Source: JAJYTL01 sp046705265 (GTDB lineage Bacteria; Pseudomonadota; Alphaproteobacteria; Ferrovibrionales; Ferrovibrionaceae). Taken from it: a stretch of 64,000 bases of DNA. Location: the NCBI GenBank assembly GCA_046705265.1, contig JBJKQL010000067.1:19521-83520 (forward strand), read 5' to 3'. The position numbers were made by a program, and so were the translations under genes. Below, piece by piece: positions 27,432 to 34,787 of the stretch (within the stretch, counting starts at the first letter, position 1; every line of letters begins with the position of its first letter). The notes beneath the pieces are model-generated. The model was not told the origin of the DNA, did not search any database, and saw nothing but the letters and a program-made list of their open reading frames with translations.

Positions 27432-27941
27432 TCAGTGATTGGAGATATAGGCATAACCCTGCATCTCTTTTTTGACGATTTGGAGCACCCCCGCCGGTAT
27501 CACTTTCATATAGCCATAGACGTTTGACGGATCGATATGCAGGGTTGCCAGAGAATTGTAGCAGACGCGGAATGCCACCCCTTTCTTGGCGAGGGCTTGG
27601 AGGAGGGGCCCGTCTCCCGAATAGCGTTGCCCGAAGACGTTCGCGGCTCGGACGGCATTGCCATAAAGCACGATCTGAATATCGTAAGGGAGCGAGCGTG
27701 CTCTCAAATCGCGGATGACATAGGCCGCGTTTGTCAAAGTCTCGGGCAGTTGGCGGTCCGGGTCGCTTACGCCGAAAACAATCCGCACTGGATGATGTTT
27801 CGCGAAAAAACCGCCGTATCCGTACTGCTTTGGGATCGGAATGCTTGTCAGGCCCGGAAAGCGGGGAAGGTCCTTTGCCGGTGCTCCGGAACCTGCCAGC
27901 CCGAGTGTTGCAACAAAAAGTGTCAGCCAGCGAGCGCGCAT
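27432..27941 (-). CDS. Secreted DsrE-like protein 1 in the sox cluster
   Basis: This 169-residue protein has a signal peptide of about 22 residues and then a DsrE/DsrF-like fold: VRIVFGVSD, YDIQIVLYGNAVR, GVAFRVCYNSL with Cys127, and the end VIPAGVLQIVKKEMQGYAYI. Cytoplasmic DsrE proteins move sulfane sulfur as a cysteine persulfide. This one is predicted to be periplasmic, where Sox chemistry takes place. It is the third of three related genes in a row. The sulfur-handling role is inferred from fold, cysteine and context. Confidence 0.78.
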   Translation of the reverse strand: MRARWLTLFVATLGLAGSGAPAKDLPRFPGLTSIPIPKQYGYGGFFAKHHPVRIVFGVSDPDRQLPETLTNAAYVIRDLRARSLPYDIQIVLYGNAVRAANVFGQRYSGDGPLLQALAKKGVAFRVCYNSLATLHIDPSNVYGYMKVIPAGVLQIVKKEMQGYAYISNH

Positions 27942-27963
27942 TTTCTTTCCACGCCTCGACCCG

Positions 27964-28464
27964 TCACGGCTTCACGTAGTCGAAACCGGCTTCCTCGAGT
28001 TGCATCAGCCGCACGACGCCGGCCGGAACCACGGCGGCCTGCGGCACGAGGGCGGGAAGATGCCCGGTCTTGCGCTTGAACTTCAGCATCGTCTGGTGAC
28101 AGGCGTCGAACTCTACACCTTCGGCGTCGAGGCTTTGAATGCGGATCGAGACCGGCGTTTTCGCGAACAGCATTTTTAGGCCGGGTCCATAGGTGACGAT
28201 CACGATCCGGATCTTCCCCTGGCCCCAATATTGGAGCAGATTGCTGGCGTTGTTGAGCGCAAGATTCCACCGAGCGGGATCGGCTTCAGACACTTGCAGG
28301 ACGATTTTCTTTTGTGCGAACGGCAGGTCGTGGATGAAGGCGATCTTGGAAAAATTCCAATGCTTATAGAGGTTCCAATTCTCGGCCTTGGCCGGGGCGG
28401 AGGCCAAAAGGCTGGCGGCGAGTGCCAGTGCGGCGACAGTACGGACCCAGGATGTGGCAGACAT
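27964..28464 (-). CDS. Secreted DsrE-like protein 2 in the sox cluster
   Basis: This 166-residue protein has a clear signal peptide (cleavage near AKA-27). A DsrE-like core follows: KIVLQVSEADPARW, GKIRIVIVTYGPGLKMLF, GVEFDACHQTML with Cys122, and VPAGVVRLMQLEEAGFDYV. The single core cysteine sits at the same place as in the neighbouring paralogues. The GGGAGGG ribosome-binding site is strong. It probably binds or relays sulfane sulfur in the periplasm, but no direct evidence exists in the sequence. Confidence 0.8.
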   Translation of the reverse strand: MSATSWVRTVAALALAASLLASAPAKAENWNLYKHWNFSKIAFIHDLPFAQKKIVLQVSEADPARWNLALNNASNLLQYWGQGKIRIVIVTYGPGLKMLFAKTPVSIRIQSLDAEGVEFDACHQTMLKFKRKTGHLPALVPQAAVVPAGVVRLMQLEEAGFDYVKP

Positions 28465-28512
28465 ACGATTTCCCTCCCTTGTTTGCGTAATTGAATGGGC
28501 CGATAACGAGTT

Positions 28513-29043
28513 TCAATAGATCGGCACGAGTTGACAGCCTTGAGCCTGGTAACCGATGGCGGAAATATCGCCGTTGCCAACAGGATGCACCGCGGCGATG
28601 ACGTCGCTTGGTTGAACATCCATGCCTTTGAGCGCAACTCCGCAGGCCTCGAACCGAATTCCCAACTGGATCAGCGTTTTCACTTCGCTCTGAATATGAG
28701 CGACGACCGATTGCTCCATGTATGAGATGCCGCGCCGATCCTTGGCCAGAAACGCGACCGTAGGACCGATCAAGACAACAATCAGGTGGGGCATTGCGCC
28801 CTGCTGGGCCAGGCCGGTGTCGGTTTCCTCGACGACCTTCAACACATGCGTGAGCTTGCCCGGATTGTTGAGGTCGATCATGAATACGGCCTTCGCTTCA
28901 TGCCGACCGTGCCGCGCGTCGGCGTCGTTCAAGGGCGCCGCACGGGCCCCGGCAGGGAACAGAACGGCGGCGGCGATGAGAGCAACCTTGATCATGCGGT
29001 TCATGGTGACGCTCGCCCGGATTAAGGTTGGCCAAGCTCTCAT
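28513..29043 (-). CDS. Secreted DsrE-like protein 3 in the sox cluster
   Basis: This protein has up to 176 residues and starts 4 bases after soxB. An internal ATG at 29004 is an alternative start. A signal peptide ends near ARA. The core contains KAVFMIDLNNPGKL, HLIVVLIGPTVAFLAKD and GIRFEACGVALKG with Cys134. It has an extra cysteine near the C-terminus (Cys170), which the two paralogues lack, so two-cysteine chemistry is possible. Its position directly behind soxB suggests that it works with the thiosulfohydrolase step. Confidence 0.78.
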   Translation of the reverse strand: MRAWPTLIRASVTMNRMIKVALIAAAVLFPAGARAAPLNDADARHGRHEAKAVFMIDLNNPGKLTHVLKVVEETDTGLAQQGAMPHLIVVLIGPTVAFLAKDRRGISYMEQSVVAHIQSEVKTLIQLGIRFEACGVALKGMDVQPSDVIAAVHPVGNGDISAIGYQAQGCQLVPIY

Positions 29044-29047
29044 TAGT

Positions 29048-30778
29048 TCATATTCCGTAGGTCGCGGGATAGGCGATTCCGGGATTGCCCCTCATATCAC
29101 TGCTCAGACGAGGCAGATCGATCCGTTCGACGCGGACGTGCTTCTGGCGCTTAAGCCAGCGCGCGTAGACCTCCCATACCGGTTTGCCTTCCACCGGTGC
29201 GGTTACCGACGCCCAGCCTGCGAATTTGTATTTGCGGCTAGGTTCGACCGGCTTGCCGCCAATGCGAAGATCCCGGATATAGTTTGGATATCCTGCCGCC
29301 GGATCAATAACATATTCCACGTTGCCGACCCGGACCATGTCGCCGCCCTGCACATAGTACGGATCCTTGTTGTAGAGATTGTCCGCTATTTGCTCCATGA
29401 TGCTTTTGACCTGCGCCCCGGTGTAGTAGGTTACCGTCACCTGGGGATAGGTAATGGCGGTTTGCGCCATGACGTCCTCAAAGGTGATGGTCTCGCCCGC
29501 CAGCTTGCATGGACCCCAGCGAAAGCCCGGTGAGAACGCAGCCTCACAATCCATCTCCTCCATCAGCGCCTGCACGAGCAGCTGGTCCAAGGGGCCATTG
29601 AAGTTGCCCCGCCGGTAGAGCAGGCTTTCGGTGACGGCGAGTGGCTCGGCGAGCCGCGCTTGGTAAGGCGCTCGCACCCGGCGGATATAGGCCGCCATCT
29701 CGGGGTCTTCGCTAATTTCGTTGGCGAAAATCGGCAGATAGTAGAATCGGTAACTCCGTAGCCGACCACGGCCGACGTCGAGATCGAAGCGCGCCAGCAC
29801 CTTGCCGTTGGTCGAGGTGTTAACGATCACCGTGCTGCCAACGACGTAAGGACGTGGTCCCATCATGTCATGGGTATGTCCACCGAGGATGATGTCGATG
29901 CCTTTTACTTCGCTGGCAAGCTTGATGTCGACATCAGCGCCGTTATGCGAAAGCAGCACCACACAATCGGCGTGACGTTGCTCGCGGCATTCATCGATCA
30001 CCTTTTGCAGGTTTCTGGCATGGATGCCAAAGCTCCAATTTGGGATGAGATACTGCGGGTTGGCAATTGGTGTATAGGGAAACGACTGTCCAATGATCGC
30101 TATGGCGCGCCCGCTGACCTCGCGCATGACGTAGGGCGGAAATATAGGGTCGCCCCACGGCTGGCTGAAGACGTTCTGGGAGATGAATGGGAAGTGGATT
30201 TCGCTCTTGATGATCTCCTTGACCCGCTGCTCACCGTAGGTGAAGTCCCAGTGTCCCACCATGGCGTCGACGCCAAGGAGGTTCTGCGCCCCAGCCATAT
30301 CCGCACCCTTGGTCCATAATGCGGTTGCAGAGCCTTGCCAGCTGTCGCCGCCGTCGAGGAGGAGAACCTTGCCAGGGCGCTCGGCTCGGAAGCGTTTGAC
30401 CAGAGTGGCGATCTGTGCGAAGCCGCCGACACGGCCAAAGCGATGCGCAAGCTCGTCGAAGGAAAGGCAATCAACTGCATAGGATTCGGCGCTCCCTGGT
30501 GCGATGCGGTAGTACCGTTCGGCGTAGCCTCCGGCGAGGTGCGGCGGATGACCACGCATCTCTCCGACGCCGATGTTGGTGTCCGGTTCACGCCACCATA
30601 CGGGATTGAGTTGGGCATGGGTGTCGGTGATGTGCAGAAGTGTGACGTTGCCGTAGTCGGGGATTTCGTAAAGCTTATCAAGCGTGATGGGGGGGGCGGC
30701 GAGGAGGCGGGCGGCGGGAAACCCGGCGGCACTTGCCGCGGCCAGCATACGAAGAAACGAGCGCCGGGAAGCAATCAT
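29048..30778 (-). CDS. soxB: Thiosulfohydrolase SoxB
   Basis: SoxB is a periplasmic dimanganese enzyme that removes the sulfonate group as sulfate from the SoxY-bound intermediate. The 576-residue precursor starts with a twin-arginine signal (SRRSFLRM). Metal and catalytic motifs of the 5-nucleotidase superfamily are TDTHAQL (51-57), DGGDSWQGSA (142-151), GHWDFTYG (175-182), SHNGADVD (277-284) and GGHTHD (299-304). It is the first gene of the leftward sox operon and is preceded by one of the proposed ECF promoters. Confidence 0.95.
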   Translation of the reverse strand: MIASRRSFLRMLAAASAAGFPAARLLAAPPITLDKLYEIPDYGNVTLLHITDTHAQLNPVWWREPDTNIGVGEMRGHPPHLAGGYAERYYRIAPGSAESYAVDCLSFDELAHRFGRVGGFAQIATLVKRFRAERPGKVLLLDGGDSWQGSATALWTKGADMAGAQNLLGVDAMVGHWDFTYGEQRVKEIIKSEIHFPFISQNVFSQPWGDPIFPPYVMREVSGRAIAIIGQSFPYTPIANPQYLIPNWSFGIHARNLQKVIDECREQRHADCVVLLSHNGADVDIKLASEVKGIDIILGGHTHDMMGPRPYVVGSTVIVNTSTNGKVLARFDLDVGRGRLRSYRFYYLPIFANEISEDPEMAAYIRRVRAPYQARLAEPLAVTESLLYRRGNFNGPLDQLLVQALMEEMDCEAAFSPGFRWGPCKLAGETITFEDVMAQTAITYPQVTVTYYTGAQVKSIMEQIADNLYNKDPYYVQGGDMVRVGNVEYVIDPAAGYPNYIRDLRIGGKPVEPSRKYKFAGWASVTAPVEGKPVWEVYARWLKRQKHVRVERIDLPRLSSDMRGNPGIAYPATYGI

Positions 30779-30822
30779 GCGGGGAATTATCCTGTGTGCA
30801 CCTCAGGTTGACTATCTAGGTG

Positions 30823-30851
30823 TAAGACGATCGAGACCGTCACGATATTCC
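30823..30851 (-). promoter_or_regulatory. Putative ECF-sigma promoter of the soxB operon
   Basis: Reading leftward, GGAATA (30846-30851) is followed by 18 bases and TCTTA (30823-30827), within CGTCTTA. This gives a leader of about 40 bases before the soxB start. The elements match three other sites in the locus in sequence and exact spacing. Confidence 0.6.
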
Positions 30852-30967
30852 GTAGTGCCCCAAAAAAGACCGGGCAAGCATTCAAACTTCGAAGTCGGCA
30901 TCGGTCCGTGACCGGTAAGAAGGGCCCGGCCTGCGCATTTTCCGTCTTGTGAAAAAAATTCGAAAAT

Positions 30968-30997
30968 TGGAATATTTCGGCAGGCTGTCGCATCTAA
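30968..30997 (+). promoter_or_regulatory. Putative ECF-sigma promoter of the sigma/anti-sigma operon
   Basis: GGAATA (30969-30974), 18 bases, then TCTAA (30993-30997) within CGCATCTAAG. The predicted start lies about 45 bases before the sigma gene. This would make the sigma factor autoregulated, as is usual for ECF sigma factors. Confidence 0.6.
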
Positions 30998-31046
30998 GTA
31001 TAAAAAAAGCGGGAAAAACAAAGAACCGCACGTCGGGAGGAAAATG

Positions 31047-31613
31047 ATGGAAGCTCGGGAACCAGCTCCGGCGCTCGTGCAACTGCTGGCTGATGAACAC
31101 CGGCGCCTTTACCGCATGGCTTATAGTTGGTGTTGCGACGCAGCACTGGCCGCTGACCTTTCGCAGGAGGCGATGCTGCGAGCCCTCAGCCGCCTCCACC
31201 AGCTCAAGGATGTCGGGAAATTTAAAGCCTGGTTATATGCGATCCTGCACAACTGCTTTCTGAGCCACCTGCGCGGCCAGCGTCCGAACGAGCCATTCGA
31301 AGAAATCGTGCTGGCGCATGAAGGGATCGTAGATCGAGCAGAAACCGCTGAAAGTGCTACCCAGCGCAACGAAATTGTGCGTCAAGTCCGTAGCGCGATT
31401 TGCAAATTGCCACTCGGACAACGCCAGGTCATTACTCTCATCGACTTGAATGGCTGCAGCTACGCCGAGGTGGCGGATATCCTCAATGTCCCGATCGGGA
31501 CCGTCATGAGCAGGCTGTATCGGGCGCGGCAGGCATTGCGTGACTTGATAACCGCGACGCCGGCCACCGAGCCCGCGTGGCCCCGGCTTCGGCTTGTCGT
31601 TCAGGAGAGTTAG
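31047..31613 (+). CDS. ECF RNA polymerase sigma factor of the sox locus
   Basis: This is a 188-residue extracytoplasmic-function sigma factor. Region 2 is around residues 10-80 (RLYRMAYSWCCDAALAADLSQEAM, then KFKAWLYAILHNCFL). Region 4 is around 110-165 (LPLGQRQVITLIDLNGCSYAEVADIL, then GTVMSRLYRARQAL). GGGAGG lies 6 bases before the ATG at 31047. The ATG at 31044 is too close to it. The gene is followed 3 bases later by the putative membrane anti-sigma gene, and then by soxYZ. By gene order and shared promoter signatures it probably directs transcription of the sox genes. Confidence 0.9.
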   Translation: MEAREPAPALVQLLADEHRRLYRMAYSWCCDAALAADLSQEAMLRALSRLHQLKDVGKFKAWLYAILHNCFLSHLRGQRPNEPFEEIVLAHEGIVDRAETAESATQRNEIVRQVRSAICKLPLGQRQVITLIDLNGCSYAEVADILNVPIGTVMSRLYRARQALRDLITATPATEPAWPRLRLVVQES

Positions 31614-31616
31614 GCC

Positions 31617-32345
31617 ATGCTACCCCTGCAGGATGAGGTCCGCGTCAACGCATATGTCGATGGGGAGCTTGACGTTTATGAGCGCACTGCCCTGCTCGAG
31701 GAGCTTGCGCGCGATCCAAAACGTCGCAATGAAGCGGCCGAGATCGGCGAACTGAAGGAGCTGGTGCGTGCCGCCTTCGAGCACGTGCCCCATGTGCCGA
31801 ATCGACCCACGAGACGGTCACCGCAGGCGGTCGGCATGGGGCTGCGGTTCGCTCTCGGGGCTGTAGCGGCGCTGATGCTGATTGGATTGGCGTTCGGTGT
31901 CGGCTGGTCGGTACGTGGCGGAGGGGCCCGGCTCGATCAGCAACTTGCGGCGCTCGGCGGCGTGCGACTTGCCGCGCCGGCGATTCGTGCGCCGGGCGTG
32001 CTGCTACACCTCGAGTCTTTTCGCGGCCAGGATGCAGATACCACGCTCCAGCGTGCTCGTGCCTTGCTCAAGCGCTACCGCGGCAGTGGCCTGCAGGTCG
32101 AAGTGATCGTCAACGGCATGGCACTCGAGTTTCTTAAGACCGGCTATTTTCCTTATAGCCATGAATTCGCGAAGTTGATGCGAGCCTATCCTAATTTGGA
32201 GGTTGTAGCTTGCGGCGGCACCCTCGAAGCCTTGCATGAGCAAGGACAGCGACTGTCCCTGCTCAAAGGGGTGAGAATAGCGCCTTCAGCCGTGCAAGAG
32301 GTGGTGAAGCGCCTGGAGGAGGGTTGGGTCTACGTCAATTCATGA
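31617..32345 (+). CDS. Putative membrane anti-sigma factor with periplasmic DsrE-like domain
   Basis: This 242-residue protein has three parts. Residues 1-55 look like an anti-sigma N-domain (VNAYVDGELDVYERTALLEELARDP) but lack the HxxxCxxC zinc motif. Residues about 75-97 form one membrane helix. Residues about 125-242 resemble the DsrE-like proteins of this same cluster: VLLHLESFRGQDA, LQVEVIVNGMALEFL, LEVVACGGTLEAL with Cys199, and GVRIAPSAVQEVVKRLEEGWVYV. The topology puts the DsrE-like part in the periplasm. It starts 3 bases after the sigma gene. I infer that it holds the sigma factor and responds to sulfane sulfur at Cys199. Confidence 0.75.
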   Translation: MLPLQDEVRVNAYVDGELDVYERTALLEELARDPKRRNEAAEIGELKELVRAAFEHVPHVPNRPTRRSPQAVGMGLRFALGAVAALMLIGLAFGVGWSVRGGGARLDQQLAALGGVRLAAPAIRAPGVLLHLESFRGQDADTTLQRARALLKRYRGSGLQVEVIVNGMALEFLKTGYFPYSHEFAKLMRAYPNLEVVACGGTLEALHEQGQRLSLLKGVRIAPSAVQEVVKRLEEGWVYVNS

Positions 32346-32355
32346 GGCAACCGAA

Positions 32356-32384
32356 GGAATAAATTCTCGGTCCCGTGAATCTCT
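32356..32384 (+). promoter_or_regulatory. Putative ECF-sigma promoter of soxYZ
   Basis: GGAATA (32356-32361), 18 bases, then TCTCT (32380-32384). It lies just after the anti-sigma stop codon and about 110 bases before soxY. Its -10 side is the weakest of the four matching sites. Confidence 0.5.
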
Positions 32385-32496
32385 CTTCTGACGCGACGTC
32401 GTCAGACGCGGCGTTCAAGCAGAGCAGGTAGAGCGGTCCCAGCATGGGCAAAAGAGTGAAGCATACCGAAAGCAGATGTAGGGAGAATCCTCGGCC

Positions 32497-32964
32497 ATGG
32501 ATCCGCGCCGCAGAGTCGTACTAAAGGGGGCCGCATCGTGGGCTGCATTCATGCTTGTAATGGAAGCAGGCCCGTTGTCAAAAGCCGCGTTTGCGGCTTG
32601 GCCCGAGGCAGCTTTTCAGACCCGCGATCAGCAGCAAGCGATCAGCCTTGTAGACGGCGGCGGCATGATCGAGATGAGGCACGTTACGATAACCGCGCCG
32701 AAACTTGCGGAGAACGGCGCCGTAGTCCCGGTGAGTGTGGAATCGGACCTGCCCAACGTAGTTTCGATCAGTATTTTTGCCGAAAATAATCCGTTTCCCC
32801 TGAACTCTGAGTATGAACTGGCCGCGGGCGTGCTGCCATTTGTCTCGACGCGCATTCGGTTGAGCCGAACGCAAGAGGTCATGGGAGTGGTCAAAACCGC
32901 CGATGGGAGATTGTACGGTGGTAAGGCGCTCGTCAAAGTGACGATCGGCGGTTGCGGCGGTTGA
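32497..32964 (+). CDS. soxY: Thiosulfate carrier subunit SoxY
   Basis: SoxY carries the sulfur intermediate on a C-terminal cysteine during Sox catalysis. This 155-residue precursor starts with a twin-arginine signal (PRRRVVLKGA). It ends in the diagnostic GGCGG with carrier Cys153. The mid-part IEMRHVTITAPKLAENGAVVPV is typical. It is followed after 10 bases by soxZ, with which it forms the SoxYZ heterodimer. The GGGAG ribosome-binding site is about 12 bases from the ATG. Confidence 0.95.
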   Translation: MDPRRRVVLKGAASWAAFMLVMEAGPLSKAAFAAWPEAAFQTRDQQQAISLVDGGGMIEMRHVTITAPKLAENGAVVPVSVESDLPNVVSISIFAENNPFPLNSEYELAAGVLPFVSTRIRLSRTQEVMGVVKTADGRLYGGKALVKVTIGGCGG

Positions 32965-32974
32965 GGGGGAACCG

Positions 32975-33310
32975 ATGACACGCAAACACGGCACTATCCG
33001 GATGCGGGCTCGTGTGGACGGGGCGGTGACGAAGATCGAGATGCTGATAAACTATAAAATCGCCACTGGTTTGGTGCTAAATCTTAAGACCAGGGTGCTC
33101 GAGGTCAAAAAGCCGCAGAAATTCGTCAAGATCGTCACCGTATCACTCAATGGCAAGCCGGTAGTGATGAGTAATCTCAGTATTGGCTCGTCCGATGACC
33201 CTTTTCTTGCTTTCAAAGTCAAGGGTGGCAAGGCTGGCGATACGATCAAGGTGCGGTGGGAGGATAATCTCGGCAATTGGGATGAACTGAGCCAGCCTAT
33301 TGGTGCTTAG
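32975..33310 (+). CDS. soxZ: SoxYZ complex subunit SoxZ
   Basis: This is a 111-residue immunoglobulin-like protein without its own signal. It is expected to be exported bound to SoxY. Family features are KIEMLINYKIATG near the N-terminus and DTIKVRWEDNLGNWDE near the end. The GAGGGGG ribosome-binding site overlaps the soxY end. It is the last gene of the rightward sox operon. No soxCD, soxV or soxW follows. Confidence 0.93.
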   Translation: MTRKHGTIRMRARVDGAVTKIEMLINYKIATGLVLNLKTRVLEVKKPQKFVKIVTVSLNGKPVVMSNLSIGSSDDPFLAFKVKGGKAGDTIKVRWEDNLGNWDELSQPIGA

Positions 33311-33683
33311 GCCGGCACCGGGAATTCGCGCTCCCTCCCGTCACTTCACCCTGATAAAACGAACTTTGGTTGTGATTTCCTCAGTGTAAAGTCGCGCGGT
33401 GACTGATGCCCGAGCTGGGGCGACTTCATTGCGAGCCCCGCGGCTCCCTGGCGTGTGCTTGCGGCGGGCATGAGCCGAAGGTGCGCCAGGGTTTAATTTG
33501 ATCCTTATACCGCGTGCGAAGGTGCTCTCCTCTCTTCAATTCCGTGATCTCACCGGCCATCCAAGCGGGCGACGCGCCATGTAAGGTGGAGGAATGGACC
33601 GGACTGCTCAGACAGGCCTCCTGCAATGGCCGCGTTTGGGGCGTGTGTTGGTATCGGCTTGGCGCGATGCCGCGCCCGCCGAG
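33311..33683. other. Intergenic region after soxZ
   Basis: No gene is supported in these 370 bases between two convergent genes. A weak short inverted repeat (GGTGC / GCACC, near 33301-33318) overlaps the soxZ stop but lacks a T-run. Confidence 0.4.
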
Positions 33684-34178
33684 TCAGGAGGACATGATCA
33701 GAAGCGTCGAGGTCGCGCTGGCGTAAAGCCGGCCCGAGGCATCCGTTAAGCGGGCCTCGGCGAAGGCCGCGCGCCGGCCAAGGGAAACGACCGCGCCCTC
33801 AGCACGCACCAGGCCGGTCTCTGCGGTAATCGCGCGATGGTAGGCGATCTTGAGCTCAAGCGTGGTATAGGCTTGACCCGGCGCCAGTCGCGAATGAACC
33901 GCACAGCCGCAGGCTGAATCAAGCAGGGCTGCGGCATAGCCGCCATGCACCGTGCCGAGCGGATTGTAAAGGCGGCGGTCCGGCGTGCCCGCGAAGACCG
34001 CGCGCCCTTCCTCAACTTCGGCAAGGTCAAAACCAAGGGTCTCTGCCATCGCGGGCCGGTCGGTGGTTGCAAGAAGGGCGCGCAGCTGGGCTAAACCGGA
34101 AAGTCCGGGCGACGTGCTTCCCGAGGGCGGGACATCACCCTGTTCACCGGCGGTCGACGATACCCCTTGTTTTGTCAT
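33684..34178 (-). CDS. PaaI-type hotdog thioesterase
   Basis: This 164-residue protein has a hotdog fold of the PaaI/YbgC type. A disordered N-terminal 30 residues precede the domain. LYNPLGTVHGGYAAALLDSACG contains the conserved HGG and the active-site acidic residue. It should hydrolyse an acyl-CoA or aryl-CoA thioester. It is divergent from the HxlR regulator and its efflux operon, so it may be under the same control. It is not part of the paa cluster 10 kb away. Confidence 0.82.
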   Translation of the reverse strand: MTKQGVSSTAGEQGDVPPSGSTSPGLSGLAQLRALLATTDRPAMAETLGFDLAEVEEGRAVFAGTPDRRLYNPLGTVHGGYAAALLDSACGCAVHSRLAPGQAYTTLELKIAYHRAITAETGLVRAEGAVVSLGRRAAFAEARLTDASGRLYASATSTLLIMSS

Positions 34179-34223
34179 GACTTGGCTCCTTTTTCGTCGG
34201 CACCTGACAATGTCAATTGCATT

Positions 34224-34253
34224 ATGATAGTCTCTACGCTACATAACTATCAT
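34224..34253. promoter_or_regulatory. Putative HxlR operator
   Basis: An 8-bp inverted repeat, ATGATAGT-N14-ACTATCAT, lies in the short region between the divergent thioesterase and HxlR genes. A TGACA-A-TGTCA palindrome is just to its left. This is the natural place for a regulator site that controls both directions. Confidence 0.5.
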
Positions 34254-34280
34254 GATGAAAGCAATGGGGTGATAAGCCCG

Positions 34281-34787
34281 ATGCGACGCAAGAACTTTGG
34301 CAATATGCAATGTCCGATCGCCCGCAGCCTTGAACGCGTGGGTGAGTGGTGGAGCATCCTGATTTTGCGTGATGCGTTCCAAGGGCTCACTCGCTTCGAC
34401 CAGTTCCAGAAAAGTCTTGGCATTGCGCCCAACATGCTTACGCGTCGGCTCAACGGACTGGTCGAATCGGGACTGCTTGAACGTCGACGCTACAGCGAAC
34501 GTCCGCCACGGGATGAATACCTCTTGACCAAGGTCGGACAGGACTTCCGGCCAGTGCTCTGGGCGTTGCTCGCCTGGGGTAATCGGAACTTCGCCCCAGA
34601 AGGGCCGAGCGTGGTTCTGATCGACAGCAAAACCAATCGTCCGGCCGATCCGATCCTGATCGATCGGCGGAGTGGCAAGCCGCTTGCCGAACCGCGGTTT
34701 CACACCGCGCCTGGCCCTGCGGCCGACGAGCGGACCCGCCGACGCCACACCAGGCTCCATGGCGGATCGGCGGCGGACGTATCGTGA
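34281..34787 (+). CDS. HxlR-family transcriptional regulator
   Basis: This regulator has 168 residues from the ATG at 34281. It has the HxlR winged helix: CPIARSLERVGEWWSILILRDAFQGLTRFDQFQ, then IAPNMLTRRLNGLVESGLLERRRYSERPPRDEYLLT. Members bind DNA as dimers and often sense aldehydes, quinones or oxidants through cysteines. Here the N-terminal NMQCPIA cysteine, common in the family, is kept. Its stop overlaps the GTG start of the next gene (GTGA), so it leads the hxlR-emrA-emrB-type operon. Confidence 0.88.
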   Translation: MRRKNFGNMQCPIARSLERVGEWWSILILRDAFQGLTRFDQFQKSLGIAPNMLTRRLNGLVESGLLERRRYSERPPRDEYLLTKVGQDFRPVLWALLAWGNRNFAPEGPSVVLIDSKTNRPADPILIDRRSGKPLAEPRFHTAPGPAADERTRRRHTRLHGGSAADVS

